Source: Microbacterium invictum (lineage in GTDB: Bacteria > Actinomycetota > Actinomycetes > Actinomycetales > Microbacteriaceae). From it: a stretch of DNA of 64,000 nucleotides. The notes under the pieces are model-generated. The model made no database searches, was not told the origin of the DNA, and saw only the letters and a list, made by a program, of their open reading frames with translations. The stretch spans positions 1,922,001 through 1,986,000 of the forward strand of contig NZ_CP139779.1 in NCBI RefSeq assembly GCF_034421375.1, written 5' to 3'. Each line of letters starts with the position of its first letter. The stretch's first letter is position 1. The translations under genes were made by a program, and so were the position numbers. Shown in pieces: positions 16,518-25,183 of this stretch.

Positions 16518-17456
16518 ATGCCGTCACCCCACCACACCCTCGGTCGAGTCGTCGTCGCGCCGGAGGTGAGCGACGCCGTCGCCCGCGGCATCCCCGTTCT
16601 CGCGCTCGAATCCACGATCTTCACCCATGGACTCCCCCGACCCCGCAATCTCGAGGTCGCCCGGGAAGCCGAGGACCACCTGCGCCGTCGCGGCGTCGTT
16701 CCCGCGACCATCGGTGTCGTCGACGGGCGCCCGACCGTCGGCCTCTCCCCCACCGAGATCGAACGACTCTCGAGCGAGGACGGGGTCGTCAAGGTGAGTC
16801 TTCGTGACCTCCCCGTCGTCACCGCCAAAGGCTTGAGCGGAGGGACGACCGTCGCGGCAACCGCATTCCTCGCAAGCAGTGCAGGCATCCGCGTGTTCTC
16901 GACCGGTGGTCTCGGCGGTGTCCACCGTGACGCGCAGCAGACTTTCGACGAGTCGGCCGACCTGCCGACCCTCGCGAGCCTCCCGCTCGTCGTCGTGAGC
17001 GCCGGGGTCAAGTCGATCCTCGACATCCCGTTGACCCTGGAACGCATGGAGACCTTGAATCTCACGGTCGTGGGGTATCGCACCACCGATTACCCCGGGT
17101 TCTACATCGCCGACTCGGGGCTCGACATCGAGTACTCCGCCGACTCCGCCGCCGAGATCGCCGACATCGCGCGAGCCCGCGACGCGCTGGGGATCGTCTC
17201 GACCCTCCTCGTTGCCCGGCCCGTCGACGCCGACCATCAGCTGCCGCCCGATCTGCACGACGCCGTCCTGGCCCGCGCGCTGGACGCCGCCACGACGGCC
17301 GGCGTCACAGGCCACGACACCACGCCGTTCCTGCTGGACTATATGCAGCGCGAGACCGGGGGCCGGAGCCTCGACGTCAACGTCGAGGTGTATCGCGGCA
17401 ATGTCGCTCTCGGCGCCGAGATCGCCGCCGCGCTGGCCGGCGCCGACGGATGTTGA
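16518..17456 (+). CDS. psuG: Pseudouridine-5'-phosphate glycosidase
   Basis: Reversibly cleaves the C-C glycosidic bond of pseudouridine 5'-phosphate to uracil and ribose 5-phosphate, using Mn2+. The 312-residue product shows the family segments IPVLALESTIFTHGLPRP (catalytic region near the N-terminus), GGTTVAATAFLASSAGIRVF, TGGLGGVHRDA and DYPGFYIADSGLD. ATG 16518 is preceded by GGGAGAACTG; an in-frame TTG at 16485 would add a poorly fitting extension. The stop overlaps the start of psuK by 7 bases. No pseudouridine transporter is adjacent. Confidence 0.95.
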   Translation: MPSPHHTLGRVVVAPEVSDAVARGIPVLALESTIFTHGLPRPRNLEVAREAEDHLRRRGVVPATIGVVDGRPTVGLSPTEIERLSSEDGVVKVSLRDLPVVTAKGLSGGTTVAATAFLASSAGIRVFSTGGLGGVHRDAQQTFDESADLPTLASLPLVVVSAGVKSILDIPLTLERMETLNLTVVGYRTTDYPGFYIADSGLDIEYSADSAAEIADIARARDALGIVSTLLVARPVDADHQLPPDLHDAVLARALDAATTAGVTGHDTTPFLLDYMQRETGGRSLDVNVEVYRGNVALGAEIAAALAGADGC

Positions 17457-18292
17457 CGGTCGTCGGGGACCTCCTCGCCGACGTGGTCGTCCTCGGCACC
17501 TCGACGCTCGAGCGCGGCACCGACAACCCGGCGACGATCACCCACACCCGGGGCGGGAGCGCGGCCAACGTCGCGGCGGCGGCCGCGCCCGCGACATCCG
17601 TCCGTTTCATCGGCAGGGTCGGATCGGATGCCGAGGGCGAGGCGCTCGTCCATGAGCTCGAGCGCTCGGGGGCCGAGGTGCGCGTGCAGCGAGCGGGACG
17701 GACGGGGTCGATCGTCATCCTCGTCGACGAATCCGCCGAGCGGACGATGCTCACCGATCGCGGGGCGGCGGCGGAACTCGGTCCGATCGATCCCGGATGG
17801 CTGGAAGGCACCGACTGGCTGCACCTCCCGCTCTACGGCTTTACCGATGCGCTCTCTCGAGCGGCGCTGCTGAGCGCCGCGATGTGGGCGCGAGAGCGGC
17901 ACGTGCCGCTCAGCCTGGACGTGTCGAGCGTGGCGACGATGCGGGCGCTGGGGGGCGAGGTGCTCAGCGATCTGCTCCTGCGCCTCTCTCCCGCCGTGGT
18001 CTTCGCCAATGTCGAGGAAGCGGTTCTTCTCGATGAGTCGGAGGTCGTCGTGCCCGGCGGGACGGTGTTCGTCGTCAAGCGCGGTGCGGAGCCCGTGCAG
18101 CTCCGCCAGGACCACGGCATGACGGAGGTTCCGGTCGACCGTGTCGAAGGGGTGCTCGACAGCACCGGCGCCGGAGACGCCTTCGCCGCCGGGTACATCG
18201 TCGCCGCGCTGCGCAGCGAGGATCCCGCCGCATGCGCGGCCTCCGGGTGCGCCTTCGCGCGCGAAGCACTGCTGCGCCCGGGAGCGCTGTAA
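17450..18292 (+). CDS. psuK: PfkB-family kinase, probable pseudouridine kinase
   Basis: A 280-residue ribokinase-fold sugar kinase with the N-terminal GGSAANVAAAAAPATSVRFIG (substrate side) and the C-terminal PfkB signature DSTGAGDAFAAGYI containing the catalytic Asp and anion hole. Overlap with psuG (ATGTTGA) strongly suggests that it phosphorylates pseudouridine, giving PsuG its substrate. Specificity is inferred from context; other PfkB kinases look similar. It converges on the SDR gene, with a short GC hairpin in the gap. Confidence 0.88.
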   Translation: MLTVVGDLLADVVVLGTSTLERGTDNPATITHTRGGSAANVAAAAAPATSVRFIGRVGSDAEGEALVHELERSGAEVRVQRAGRTGSIVILVDESAERTMLTDRGAAAELGPIDPGWLEGTDWLHLPLYGFTDALSRAALLSAAMWARERHVPLSLDVSSVATMRALGGEVLSDLLLRLSPAVVFANVEEAVLLDESEVVVPGGTVFVVKRGAEPVQLRQDHGMTEVPVDRVEGVLDSTGAGDAFAAGYIVAALRSEDPAACAASGCAFAREALLRPGAL

Positions 18293-18293
18293 C

Positions 18294-18313
18294 CCGCGGG
18301 CGCGGATGCCCGC
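18294..18313. terminator. Short GC hairpin between convergent psuK and SDR genes
   Basis: CGCGGGC (18294-18300) and GCCCGCG (18307-18313) form a 7-bp stem with a 6-nt loop. No T-run follows, so termination is only plausible. Confidence 0.35.
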
Positions 18314-18327
18314 GCCGCCGCGCCGAC

Positions 18328-19107
18328 CTAGCCGGTCGCGAATCCGCCGTTGACCTTCAGCAGCTGTCCGTTGATCCACGACCCCTCCGCCGAGAGGAGG
18401 AAACGGACGGTGCTGGCGATGTCGTCGGGTGTGCCGAGCCGCCCCGCCGGGGTCGCGTCGTACGTCCACCGACGGATGTCGTCGTCCATCCAGCCCGTGT
18501 CGATCGGGCCGGGGTTGATGACGTTGGCCCGCACGCCCCGTGCGCCCAGCTCGGCGGCCGCCGCGATGACGATGCGATCGAGTGCGCCCTTGCTCGCGCC
18601 GTAGGGAAGGTTGTGAGCGGTGTGGTCACTCGTCAGGGCGATGATCGACCCCGCGACCTCTCCGGGCGGGGCACTCTGCGGCAACCGTTCGGCGAAGGCC
18701 CTGATGAGAAGCCAGGTCGCCCGGGCATTGACGGCGAAATGGCGGTCGAAGCTCTCGACATCCGTCGTCAGGATCGAGCTGTCGACCGACTCGCAATGCG
18801 ACATGACGAGGGCACGAAGCGGACCCGCAGCAGCGGCCTCGTCCATCACTCGCTCCGGGACCGCAGGATCGGACAGATCGCCACGGACGACGGTGACCGT
18901 GACGCCGTGCGCCCGGCACTCGTCCGCGATGTCGAGAGGATCGGATGCCCCGCGGTCGAGCCCCACACGCTCGTCGTAGTCGTCCCAGTGATTCAGAACG
19001 AGGTTCCACCCATCACGGGCCAGACCGAGCGCGAGCCCTGCGCCGATCGAGCGGCGCCGGCCGACGCCGGTGAGGAGGGCGGTACCCGGCGGCGACGGAG
19101 GGCTCAT
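18328..19107 (-). CDS. SDR family oxidoreductase
   Basis: A 259-residue short-chain dehydrogenase. The nucleotide-binding region is an atypical TGVGRRRSIGAGLALGLARDG, followed by RALVMSHCES, the catalytic YGASK (Tyr and Lys present) and NPGPIDTGW, and a C-terminus of WINGQLLKVNGGFATG as in FabG-like enzymes. An insertion after the second strand (NHWDDYDERVGLDRGASDP) sets it apart from FabG. Substrate is unknown. A TAGGCT box lies 6 nt before the ATG. Confidence 0.9.
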   Translation of the reverse strand: MSPPSPPGTALLTGVGRRRSIGAGLALGLARDGWNLVLNHWDDYDERVGLDRGASDPLDIADECRAHGVTVTVVRGDLSDPAVPERVMDEAAAAGPLRALVMSHCESVDSSILTTDVESFDRHFAVNARATWLLIRAFAERLPQSAPPGEVAGSIIALTSDHTAHNLPYGASKGALDRIVIAAAAELGARGVRANVINPGPIDTGWMDDDIRRWTYDATPAGRLGTPDDIASTVRFLLSAEGSWINGQLLKVNGGFATG

Positions 19108-19113
19108 CCTTCG

Positions 19114-19119
19114 AGCCTA
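19114..19119 (-). promoter_or_regulatory. -10 box TAGGCT, leaderless promoter of the SDR gene
   Basis: On the minus strand TAGGCT ends 6 nt before ATG 19107. Confidence 0.55.
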
Positions 19120-19137
19120 CGGTCCCGCCGGGTGACG

Positions 19138-19401
19138 TCAGAGTCCCGCTGCGTCGTCGGGACGGCTGGTCGACTGCCGGGTGACCCGCTCGTTGGTCGC
19201 CGGATCGACCGTGGTGCGGCTCACCGATTCGGTGTTGCGGCGACGGGCGAGCAGCACGATGCCGATGAGGAAGACGAGCGCACCGGCGCCCATCAGGATG
19301 TAGCCGATCATGTCGAGGTTGACCCACTCGACCTGCACATTGACGGCGAAGGCCAGGATGGCTCCGATGGCGAAGAGTGCGATACCAGCACCGATACTCA
19401 T
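19138..19401 (-). CDS. DUF6458-like small membrane protein
   Basis: An 87-residue protein with two transmembrane helices (IGAGIALFAIGAILAFAV and IGYILMGAGALVFLIGIVLL) and a polar C-terminal tail rich in Arg, Thr and Asp. It matches the common actinobacterial DUF6458 pattern MSIGAGIALFAIGAI; function is unknown. The start is chosen at the ATG after AAAGGGGAG; the same frame stays open much further upstream without coding character. Confidence 0.85.
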   Translation of the reverse strand: MSIGAGIALFAIGAILAFAVNVQVEWVNLDMIGYILMGAGALVFLIGIVLLARRRNTESVSRTTVDPATNERVTRQSTSRPDDAAGL

Positions 19402-19519
19402 GGGTCTCCCCTTTCCGGGTATGCGAGGGCGTTGCCCACCCAACACTGTGGACTGTCTGAGACCTCGGCCGCACCCTCTTGACACGGCAGGACTCATGCG
19501 GCATGTCGGAGGCACCGCA

Positions 19520-19525
19520 TAGGCT
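19520..19525 (+). promoter_or_regulatory. -10 box TAGGCT, leaderless promoter of the DHFR-like gene
   Basis: TAGGCT ends 6 nt before ATG 19532. Confidence 0.55.
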
Positions 19526-19531
19526 TCGGGC

Positions 19532-20095
19532 ATGACTCCGGTGATCTTCCACACGGCGACGACGCTCAACGGATTCCTGGCCGACGACGCCGACTCGCTG
19601 GAATGGCTCTTCGCCACGCCGGGGGCGGACGAGGCCGAACAGGACTTCTCGGCGTTCCTCGAGACCGTCGGCGTCCTCGTTATGGGATCGACGACCTACG
19701 AGTGGGTCGTCGAGCACGAGGACCTGATCGCCCACCCCGAGAAATGGACGGAGATCTACGGCGACCGGGTGACCTGGGTCTTCACGTCGCGAGCACTCCC
19801 CCGCATCGACGGTGCGGATGTGAGATTCGCAACCGGCGCGGTCTCCTCCGAATGGCCGCAGCTCCAAGCGGCCGCGGCGGACCGGGCGGTCTGGATCGTC
19901 GGCGGCGGCGACCTCGCAGGGCAGTTCGCCGACGCGGGACTGCTGTCCGAGATCCGCGTGTCGCTCGCGCCGGCCACCCTCCCGTCCGGGCGCCCCCTCC
20001 TCCCCCGGCGGATCGGACCCGACCGGCTCCACCTCGAATCGGTGGCACGCGCGGGGCAGTTCGCCGAGCTACGGTACTCGGTCAGGCCGACCTGA
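19532..20095 (+). CDS. Dihydrofolate reductase/RibD C-terminal domain family protein
   Basis: A 187-residue NADPH-dependent reductase-fold protein. It opens VIFHTATTLNGFLADDADSLEWL, contains LVMGSTTYEWV (nucleotide-binding loop) and VWIVGGGDLAGQFADAGLL, which are typical of the RibD-C/YwjB family, and ends with the strand LHLESVARAGQFAELRYSV. It is probably not a folate enzyme; the substrate is unknown. It is monocistronic and converges on the SGNH hydrolase gene 12 bases away. Confidence 0.88.
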   Translation: MTPVIFHTATTLNGFLADDADSLEWLFATPGADEAEQDFSAFLETVGVLVMGSTTYEWVVEHEDLIAHPEKWTEIYGDRVTWVFTSRALPRIDGADVRFATGAVSSEWPQLQAAAADRAVWIVGGGDLAGQFADAGLLSEIRVSLAPATLPSGRPLLPRRIGPDRLHLESVARAGQFAELRYSVRPT

Positions 20096-20107
20096 GCGGC
20101 GCGCGCA

Positions 20108-20869
20108 TCAGCCTGAGGCCGGCGTGAGGGTCACCCAGTCCGCGTACTTCGGCGCCCGGCCGTCGCCGGACGATGTGCCGGTCAGGCGCCGGCGGACCCA
20201 CGGGCCGAGGTGTTCGCGGTAGTAGTCGCGCCGCCCGAGCGGATCCAGATCGAGCTCGGGCAGGGACCACCACCCTTCCGGCGGCGTCAGCCCCAGCGCC
20301 GTCAGCACGCGGGCGGCGACACGGTGATGACCGCGGCTGTTCATGTGCAGACGATCGGGTGACCAGTACGGCGGCGCCGACAGCTCCCGGTCCGGCCAGT
20401 TCAGAGCTCGGATGACATCGGGCCGGTCCTGAACCCGCCCGACCACCGCCACCGACAGCAGGTCGCCGCGCCGCTGGATGACCCGGCTGAGCGGAAGCTG
20501 CGGCGAGGGGTTCGCCCCCGAGAGCAGGATGAGTCGCACACCCTCCTCGTCGCACCGGCGGAGCACCTGGCTGAACGCGTCGGCGATCCGTCTGATGGAG
20601 GTGCGCGGCCTCAGCATGTCGTTGCCACCGCCGTTGAACGACAAGTGCGTGGGCTTCAGGGCCAAGGCGGGTTCGAGCTGCTCCTCGACGATCGGCCAGA
20701 CGAGCTTCCCGCGGATGGCGAGGTTGGCGTACTGGATCGGGTGCCCGCTCGCATCCGCCCACCCCTGAGCCGCGAGATCCGCCCACCCGCGCGTGCGTCC
20801 GTCGGGGAGTTCATCGCCGACACCCTCCGTGAACGAATCCCCGATCGCGACGAAGCGCACTGCAGCCAT
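20108..20869 (-). CDS. SGNH/GDSL hydrolase family protein
   Basis: A 253-residue cytoplasmic esterase-fold protein. Block I is VAIGDSFTEGVGD (catalytic Ser in GDS), block II includes the conserved Gly in LAIRGK, block III is NGGGNDML (Asn), and block V is SPDRLHMNSRGH with the catalytic Asp and His. No signal peptide is present. The physiological ester substrate is unknown. A TAGGCT box lies 6 nt before the ATG. Confidence 0.92.
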   Translation of the reverse strand: MAAVRFVAIGDSFTEGVGDELPDGRTRGWADLAAQGWADASGHPIQYANLAIRGKLVWPIVEEQLEPALALKPTHLSFNGGGNDMLRPRTSIRRIADAFSQVLRRCDEEGVRLILLSGANPSPQLPLSRVIQRRGDLLSVAVVGRVQDRPDVIRALNWPDRELSAPPYWSPDRLHMNSRGHHRVAARVLTALGLTPPEGWWSLPELDLDPLGRRDYYREHLGPWVRRRLTGTSSGDGRAPKYADWVTLTPASG

Positions 20870-20875
20870 CGGACC

Positions 20876-20881
20876 AGCCTA
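20876..20881 (-). promoter_or_regulatory. -10 box TAGGCT, leaderless promoter of the SGNH hydrolase gene
   Basis: On the minus strand TAGGCT ends 6 nt before ATG 20869. Confidence 0.55.
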
Positions 20882-20888
20882 CAAACGC

Positions 20889-22250
20889 TCAACGATCGTC
20901 GAGGGCCCGTCCCCGCCGATCCGCGAGGCCCCACGCCCCGGTCGCCGCCACGGCGAAGAACGCCGCGAAGACGACGAAGAGCAGCGGCGCGCCGCCCAGG
21001 CCCAGCAGTGGCGGCACCGCGAGCGGGGCGATGATCGAGGCGATCCGCCCCACCCCCGCCGCCCAGCCCGCCCCGGTGGCCCGTACCGAGGTGGGATAGG
21101 TCTCGGGCGTGATCGCGTACAGGGCGCCCCACGCACCCAGATTGAAGAACGACAGCGCCATACCGGCAGCGATCACCGTGGCCTCGGTGGTCGCCGTGCC
21201 GAACAGCACTGCCGAGGCAGCGGAGCCGACGAGGAAGACGGACAGGGTCGCCCGGCGCCCCCAGACCTCGATCAGCCAGGCCGAGACGGCGTACCCCGGC
21301 AGCTGGGCGAGCGTGATCACGAGGGTGAATCCGAAGGAGCGGACCAGGTCGTACCCCTGCGAGACGAGGATCGAGGGGATCCAGATGAAGGCGCCGTAGT
21401 AGCTGAAGTTCACACAGAACCACACCAGCCACAGGGACGCGGTGCGAAGGCGGAACTCCGCACTCCAGAGCGTCCCGATGCCCGTGCGCACCCTCGCCCC
21501 GTCGCCGGATGCGGCCACGGCGGGAGGCACGGGCACTCGGGCACCGGTCTCGCTCCGGAACAGTGCCGGCGACCGCTCGAACTGCCTCACGACGACCTCG
21601 GCATCAGCAGCGCGACCCCGGCGCTCGAGCCAGCGTGCCGACTCGGGAAGCCCCCATCGGACCACCAGCGCGTAGATCGCGGGGATCGCGCCGAGGGCGA
21701 ACGCCCAGCGCCACCCGTCCTCGGAGGCGGGAATCACGAAGTATCCGATCAGCGCCGCCGCGGTCCATCCGACGGCCCAGAACGCCTCCAGGATGACGAT
21801 GATCCGGCCCCGCATGCGTGCGGGGGCGAGTTCGCTCACATACGTCGAGGCGACGGGGAGTTCGGCTCCGAGGCCCAGACCGACGACGAAACGGAGCACC
21901 AGTAGCGCCGCGACACCCCCGACCAGCGCACTGGCCCCGGTGGCGAGGCCGTAGACGAGGAGGGTCACCGCGAACACCGAACGGCGTCCGATCCGATCGG
22001 CGAGCAGTCCTCCTAGGCTCGCCCCCACCGCCATCCCGAGGAAACCTGCCGAGGCGATGAGGGACGCCTCGGTGCCGGTCAGGCTCCACTGCTGAACGAG
22101 GACCGCGATGACGAAGGAGATCAGCCCGACGTCCATCGCGTCCAGCGCCCACCCCACCCCCGATCCGGTGAGGACCCTGAGGTGTCGGCGGGTGAAGGGA
22201 AGGGCGTCGAGTCGGTCGCTGACCGATGCGGGCGCCGTGCGGATGCTCAC
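20889..22250 (-). CDS. MFS transporter (metabolite:H+ symporter type)
   Basis: A 453-residue, 12-helix major facilitator. It has ALDAMDVGLISFVIAVL in helix 1, the loop 2-3 signature GGLLADRIGRRSVFAV, and GLGLGAELPVASTYVSELAP with ARMRGR after helix 4, a pattern of the SP/AAHS/NiaP-like branch that carries aromatic acids or related anions. Substrate is not determinable. The GTG start at 22250 is supported by a TAACAT box 6 nt upstream that overlaps the stop codon of the preceding LLM gene. Confidence 0.92.
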   Translation of the reverse strand: MSIRTAPASVSDRLDALPFTRRHLRVLTGSGVGWALDAMDVGLISFVIAVLVQQWSLTGTEASLIASAGFLGMAVGASLGGLLADRIGRRSVFAVTLLVYGLATGASALVGGVAALLVLRFVVGLGLGAELPVASTYVSELAPARMRGRIIVILEAFWAVGWTAAALIGYFVIPASEDGWRWAFALGAIPAIYALVVRWGLPESARWLERRGRAADAEVVVRQFERSPALFRSETGARVPVPPAVAASGDGARVRTGIGTLWSAEFRLRTASLWLVWFCVNFSYYGAFIWIPSILVSQGYDLVRSFGFTLVITLAQLPGYAVSAWLIEVWGRRATLSVFLVGSAASAVLFGTATTEATVIAAGMALSFFNLGAWGALYAITPETYPTSVRATGAGWAAGVGRIASIIAPLAVPPLLGLGGAPLLFVVFAAFFAVAATGAWGLADRRGRALDDR

Positions 22251-22256
22251 GCAGTC

Positions 22257-22262
22257 ATGTTA
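22257..22262 (-). promoter_or_regulatory. -10 box TAACAT, leaderless promoter of the MFS gene
   Basis: On the minus strand TAACAT ends 6 nt before GTG 22250. Its first three bases are the TAA stop codon of the upstream LLM gene. Confidence 0.5.
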
Positions 22263-23330
22263 GGGCGCTGCCGTCGTCGCCGGCGCGGGCGCGGCATCCT
22301 GCTCCTGTGCCTCGGCGACCAGCTCGCGCACGCGCGGGATCACCTGCGTGCCGAACAGCTCGATCGAGTGCATGAGCTTGTCGTGACCGAGGGTGCCGTT
22401 GGAGTACTTCAGATCGAACCGGTCGAGCCCCAGCGTCAGAACCGTGTCGGCGATCTTGCGCGCGACCCGCTCCGGAGATCCGGCGTAGATGGCGCCCTCG
22501 CCGACATCCTGCTGGAAACGCAGCCGGTTGTAGGGCGGCCATCCGCGCTCGCGCCCGATGGTCGAGAACATGACGTCGAAGGCGGGGTACGCCTCCTCCC
22601 ACGCCTGCTCGTCGGTGTCGGCGATGTGGCCGGGCGAATGCACGCCGATCGGGCGCGAATCGTGACCGAAAGAGACCAACGACCGGCGGAACAGCTCGGC
22701 GTAGGGGGCGAAGCGGGCGGCCGGCCCGCCGATGATGGCGAGCATGAGACCGAAGCCGTACCGGGCGGTGCGGACGACCGACTCGGGCGAGCCGCCCACG
22801 CCGACCCACGCCGGCATTCCAGCTTCGGTCTTGGGGAACACATCCACGTTCGACAGACCGCGACGCGTCGTACCCTCCCAGGTGACCGGCCGCTCGGTGA
22901 GCAGCTGTGCGAACAGCTCGAGCTTCTCCTCGAAGAGGACCTCGTAGTCCTTCAGCTCGTAGCCGAAAAGCGGGAACGACTCGGTGAAGGAGCCGCGTCC
23001 GAGGATGGGCTCGGCGCGACCGTTCGAGAGGGCGTCCAGGGTGGCGAAGCGCTGGTAGACCCGCACGGGCTCGTCGGAGGACAGCACGGTCACCGCCGTT
23101 CCCAGACGGATGTGGCGTGTCCGCGACGCGATCGCGGCGAGAACCACCTCAGGGCTCGACACGGCGTACTCGCGTCGGTGGTGCTCCCCTACGCCGAAGA
23201 ACGAGATGCCCACCTCGTCGGCGAGCACGGCCTGGTCGACGAGGTTGCGCAGGGTCTGCGCCTGCGACAGCTCGTGGCCGTCCGCGTCGACGGTGACGTC
23301 CCCGAAGGTGTGGAGTCCGAACTCGATCAT
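22260..23330 (-). CDS. LLM-class flavin-dependent oxidoreductase
   Basis: A 356-residue bacterial-luciferase-fold flavoprotein. It has IEFGLHTFGDVTVDADG at the start, EVGISFFGVGEHHR and IRLGTAVTVLSSDEPVRVYQ, which are typical of the LLM family, and GGPAARFAPYAELF in the second half. Members oxidise varied substrates with FMNH2 or F420; none can be assigned here. ATG 23330 has AGAGAGG 5 nt upstream; an earlier in-frame start at 23366 falls inside the promoter/operator region. An inverted repeat between promoter and start suggests repression. Confidence 0.9.
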   Translation of the reverse strand: MIEFGLHTFGDVTVDADGHELSQAQTLRNLVDQAVLADEVGISFFGVGEHHRREYAVSSPEVVLAAIASRTRHIRLGTAVTVLSSDEPVRVYQRFATLDALSNGRAEPILGRGSFTESFPLFGYELKDYEVLFEEKLELFAQLLTERPVTWEGTTRRGLSNVDVFPKTEAGMPAWVGVGGSPESVVRTARYGFGLMLAIIGGPAARFAPYAELFRRSLVSFGHDSRPIGVHSPGHIADTDEQAWEEAYPAFDVMFSTIGRERGWPPYNRLRFQQDVGEGAIYAGSPERVARKIADTVLTLGLDRFDLKYSNGTLGHDKLMHSIELFGTQVIPRVRELVAEAQEQDAAPAPATTAAP

Positions 23331-23358
23331 GATCGCCTCTCTCTGCGGCCCGGCGGAC

Positions 23359-23374
23359 CTATTCAAACGAATAG
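23359..23374. promoter_or_regulatory. Putative operator CTATTC-N4-GAATAG before the LLM gene
   Basis: A perfect 6-bp inverted repeat with a 4-nt spacer in an AT-rich patch, about 10-25 bases downstream of the transcription start predicted from the TAGTCT box. A third CTATTC half-site lies at 23393-23398. Confidence 0.45.
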
Positions 23375-23389
23375 AACACCGCGGCTTCC

Positions 23390-23395
23390 AGACTA
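23390..23395 (-). promoter_or_regulatory. -10 box TAGTCT of the LLM oxidoreductase gene
   Basis: On the minus strand TAGTCT lies about 60 bases before ATG 23330, giving a leadered transcript that contains the CTATTC/GAATAG repeat and an AGAGAGG ribosome site. Confidence 0.4.
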
Positions 23396-23421
23396 TTCCC
23401 TCGACGACGCCGCCGCCCGTG

Positions 23422-25095
23422 TCAGCGTGCGAGCGCCGTGCGGAGGGTGTCCAGCCCCACCCCGCCGATGTCGAGCGCCTTCTTGTGGAACGCTTTCAGG
23501 TCGGCGTCCGCGCCGTTCGCGTCGCGGTAGTCGTCGCGCAGCTGCTCCCAGATGCGCTGACCGACCTTGTACGACGGCGCCTGCCCCGGCCAGCCGAGGT
23601 AGCGGTTGACCTCGAACTGCACGAATTCGTCGGGCATATTGACGTTGCGCCGCATGAACTTCAGCGCGAACGGGGCATCCCACGTGCCGTCCCCGTCGGG
23701 ACGCTGCTTCTCCAGGTGCACGCCGATGTCGAGCACCACGCGCGCGGCCCGCATGCGCTGCCCATCGAGCATCCCGAGTCGATCCGCAGGGTCGTCGAGG
23801 TACCCCAGCTGCTCCATCAGCCGCTCGGCGTAGAGGGCCCATCCCTCGGCGTGGCCCGACGGCCCGGCGAGCAGCCGCCGCCAGGAGTTCAGCTGCGCGC
23901 GGTTGTAGACGGCTTGGGCGATCTGCAGGTGATGGCCGGGAACGCCCTCGTGATACACGGTGGTGAGCTCGCGCCAGGTATCGAACTCGGTGACGCCCTC
24001 GGGCACCGACCACCACATCCGGCCGGGGCGGGAGAAGTCGTCGGTGGGTCCGGTGTAGTAGATGCCCCCCTCGTTCGTCGGGGCGATCATGCATTCCAGG
24101 CGCCGGATCGGCTCGGCGATGTCGAAGTGGGTCCTGCCGAGTTCGGCGACGGCGCGGTCGCTGGTCTCCTGCATCCACTTCTGGAGGGCCTCGGTGCCGT
24201 GGAGCTTGCGGGACGGGTCCTTCTCCAGGAAGGCGACGGCCTCTTCCACGGAGGCACCAGGGCTGATCTCCCCGGCGATCTGCTCCTGCTCGGCGACCAT
24301 GCGCGCGAGCTCCTCGACGCCCCAGTCGTACGTCTCGTCGAGGTCGATCGTGGCGCCGAGGAAGCGGCGGGACATCAGCGCATAGACCTCGCGACCCACC
24401 GCGTCCTTCTCCGTCGCAGCCGGGGCGAGCTCACCCGAGAGGAAGGACGCGAGCTCGTCGTAGGCGACCCGGGCGGCGCCCGCGCGGTCGGACAGCTCTC
24501 GCGCGAGGGACGCCGGCAGCTGGCCCTCAGCCGGAGCGGCGTTCCCGACGAAGGTCGTGAAGAAGCCCGCGTCGGCGGTGTACCTGCCGATCTGCGTCAC
24601 GACCTCGACGACCTGGCGTCGGGCGGGGACGACCCCCTGTGCGATCCCCTCGCGCAGCGTCGAGATGTACCCGTGCACTGCCTCGGGGAGCGCCGCCATG
24701 CGGTCGCTGATGACCGCCCAGTCCTCGGCACTGTCGGTCGGCATCAGGTCGAACACGGCGCGGATGTCCTGCGCGGGCGAGGCGATGACGTTCAGGTCCC
24801 GCAGGTGCCATCGCGCCTCGTCGAGCTCGATCTGAAGGTCGAGCTCGCGCGTGAGGTCCTCTTTGGTGACGGCGTCGACGTCGTCGACCGGGGCCGCGCT
24901 CGCGAGCGCGGCGCGCACCTTCTTCGCCTCGTCGATCAGGCGGGCCTGACCCTCGGGCGAGTAGTCGCCGTACCGGTGATTGTGCTCGGACCGGCCGATG
25001 TATGTCGCCAGCGACGGATCGAGTTCGGCCAGGGTGTCGACCCACGCCTCGGCGATCGTGTCGATCGGCGTGGGGGTGCGGGATGCATCTGTCAT
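23422..25095 (-). CDS. DUF885 family protein, probable zinc carboxypeptidase-like enzyme
   Basis: A 557-residue soluble protein of the DUF885 family. The gluzincin-like motif HEGVPGHHLQ and the downstream HAEGWALYAERL supply the expected metal ligands and catalytic Glu; helical N- and C-terminal regions flank them. Related proteins have been described as carboxypeptidases, but the substrate is unknown. Two starts are possible: GTG 25113 (GGGGGAG just upstream) and ATG 25095 (TAGGCT box 7 nt upstream). I prefer 25095 because the box would otherwise lie inside the coding region. Confidence 0.88.
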   Translation of the reverse strand: MTDASRTPTPIDTIAEAWVDTLAELDPSLATYIGRSEHNHRYGDYSPEGQARLIDEAKKVRAALASAAPVDDVDAVTKEDLTRELDLQIELDEARWHLRDLNVIASPAQDIRAVFDLMPTDSAEDWAVISDRMAALPEAVHGYISTLREGIAQGVVPARRQVVEVVTQIGRYTADAGFFTTFVGNAAPAEGQLPASLARELSDRAGAARVAYDELASFLSGELAPAATEKDAVGREVYALMSRRFLGATIDLDETYDWGVEELARMVAEQEQIAGEISPGASVEEAVAFLEKDPSRKLHGTEALQKWMQETSDRAVAELGRTHFDIAEPIRRLECMIAPTNEGGIYYTGPTDDFSRPGRMWWSVPEGVTEFDTWRELTTVYHEGVPGHHLQIAQAVYNRAQLNSWRRLLAGPSGHAEGWALYAERLMEQLGYLDDPADRLGMLDGQRMRAARVVLDIGVHLEKQRPDGDGTWDAPFALKFMRRNVNMPDEFVQFEVNRYLGWPGQAPSYKVGQRIWEQLRDDYRDANGADADLKAFHKKALDIGGVGLDTLRTALAR

Positions 25096-25102
25096 GCCTC
25101 TG

Positions 25103-25108
25103 AGCCTA
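25103..25108 (-). promoter_or_regulatory. -10 box TAGGCT, leaderless promoter of the DUF885 gene
   Basis: On the minus strand TAGGCT ends 7 nt before ATG 25095. Confidence 0.5.
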
Positions 25109-25183
25109 GGCACCCCGCTCCCCCGAGCGCCAACGCGGGGTCCTCGTCCCCGCCCCCGGCCGCCCGGTCACGGCGCCGATCGG

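Noticed and set aside
18232..19482. Plus-strand open frame opposite the SDR and DUF6458 genes
   Set aside because: It starts inside psuK in another frame and covers two minus-strand genes with clear motifs; no domain is recognisable.
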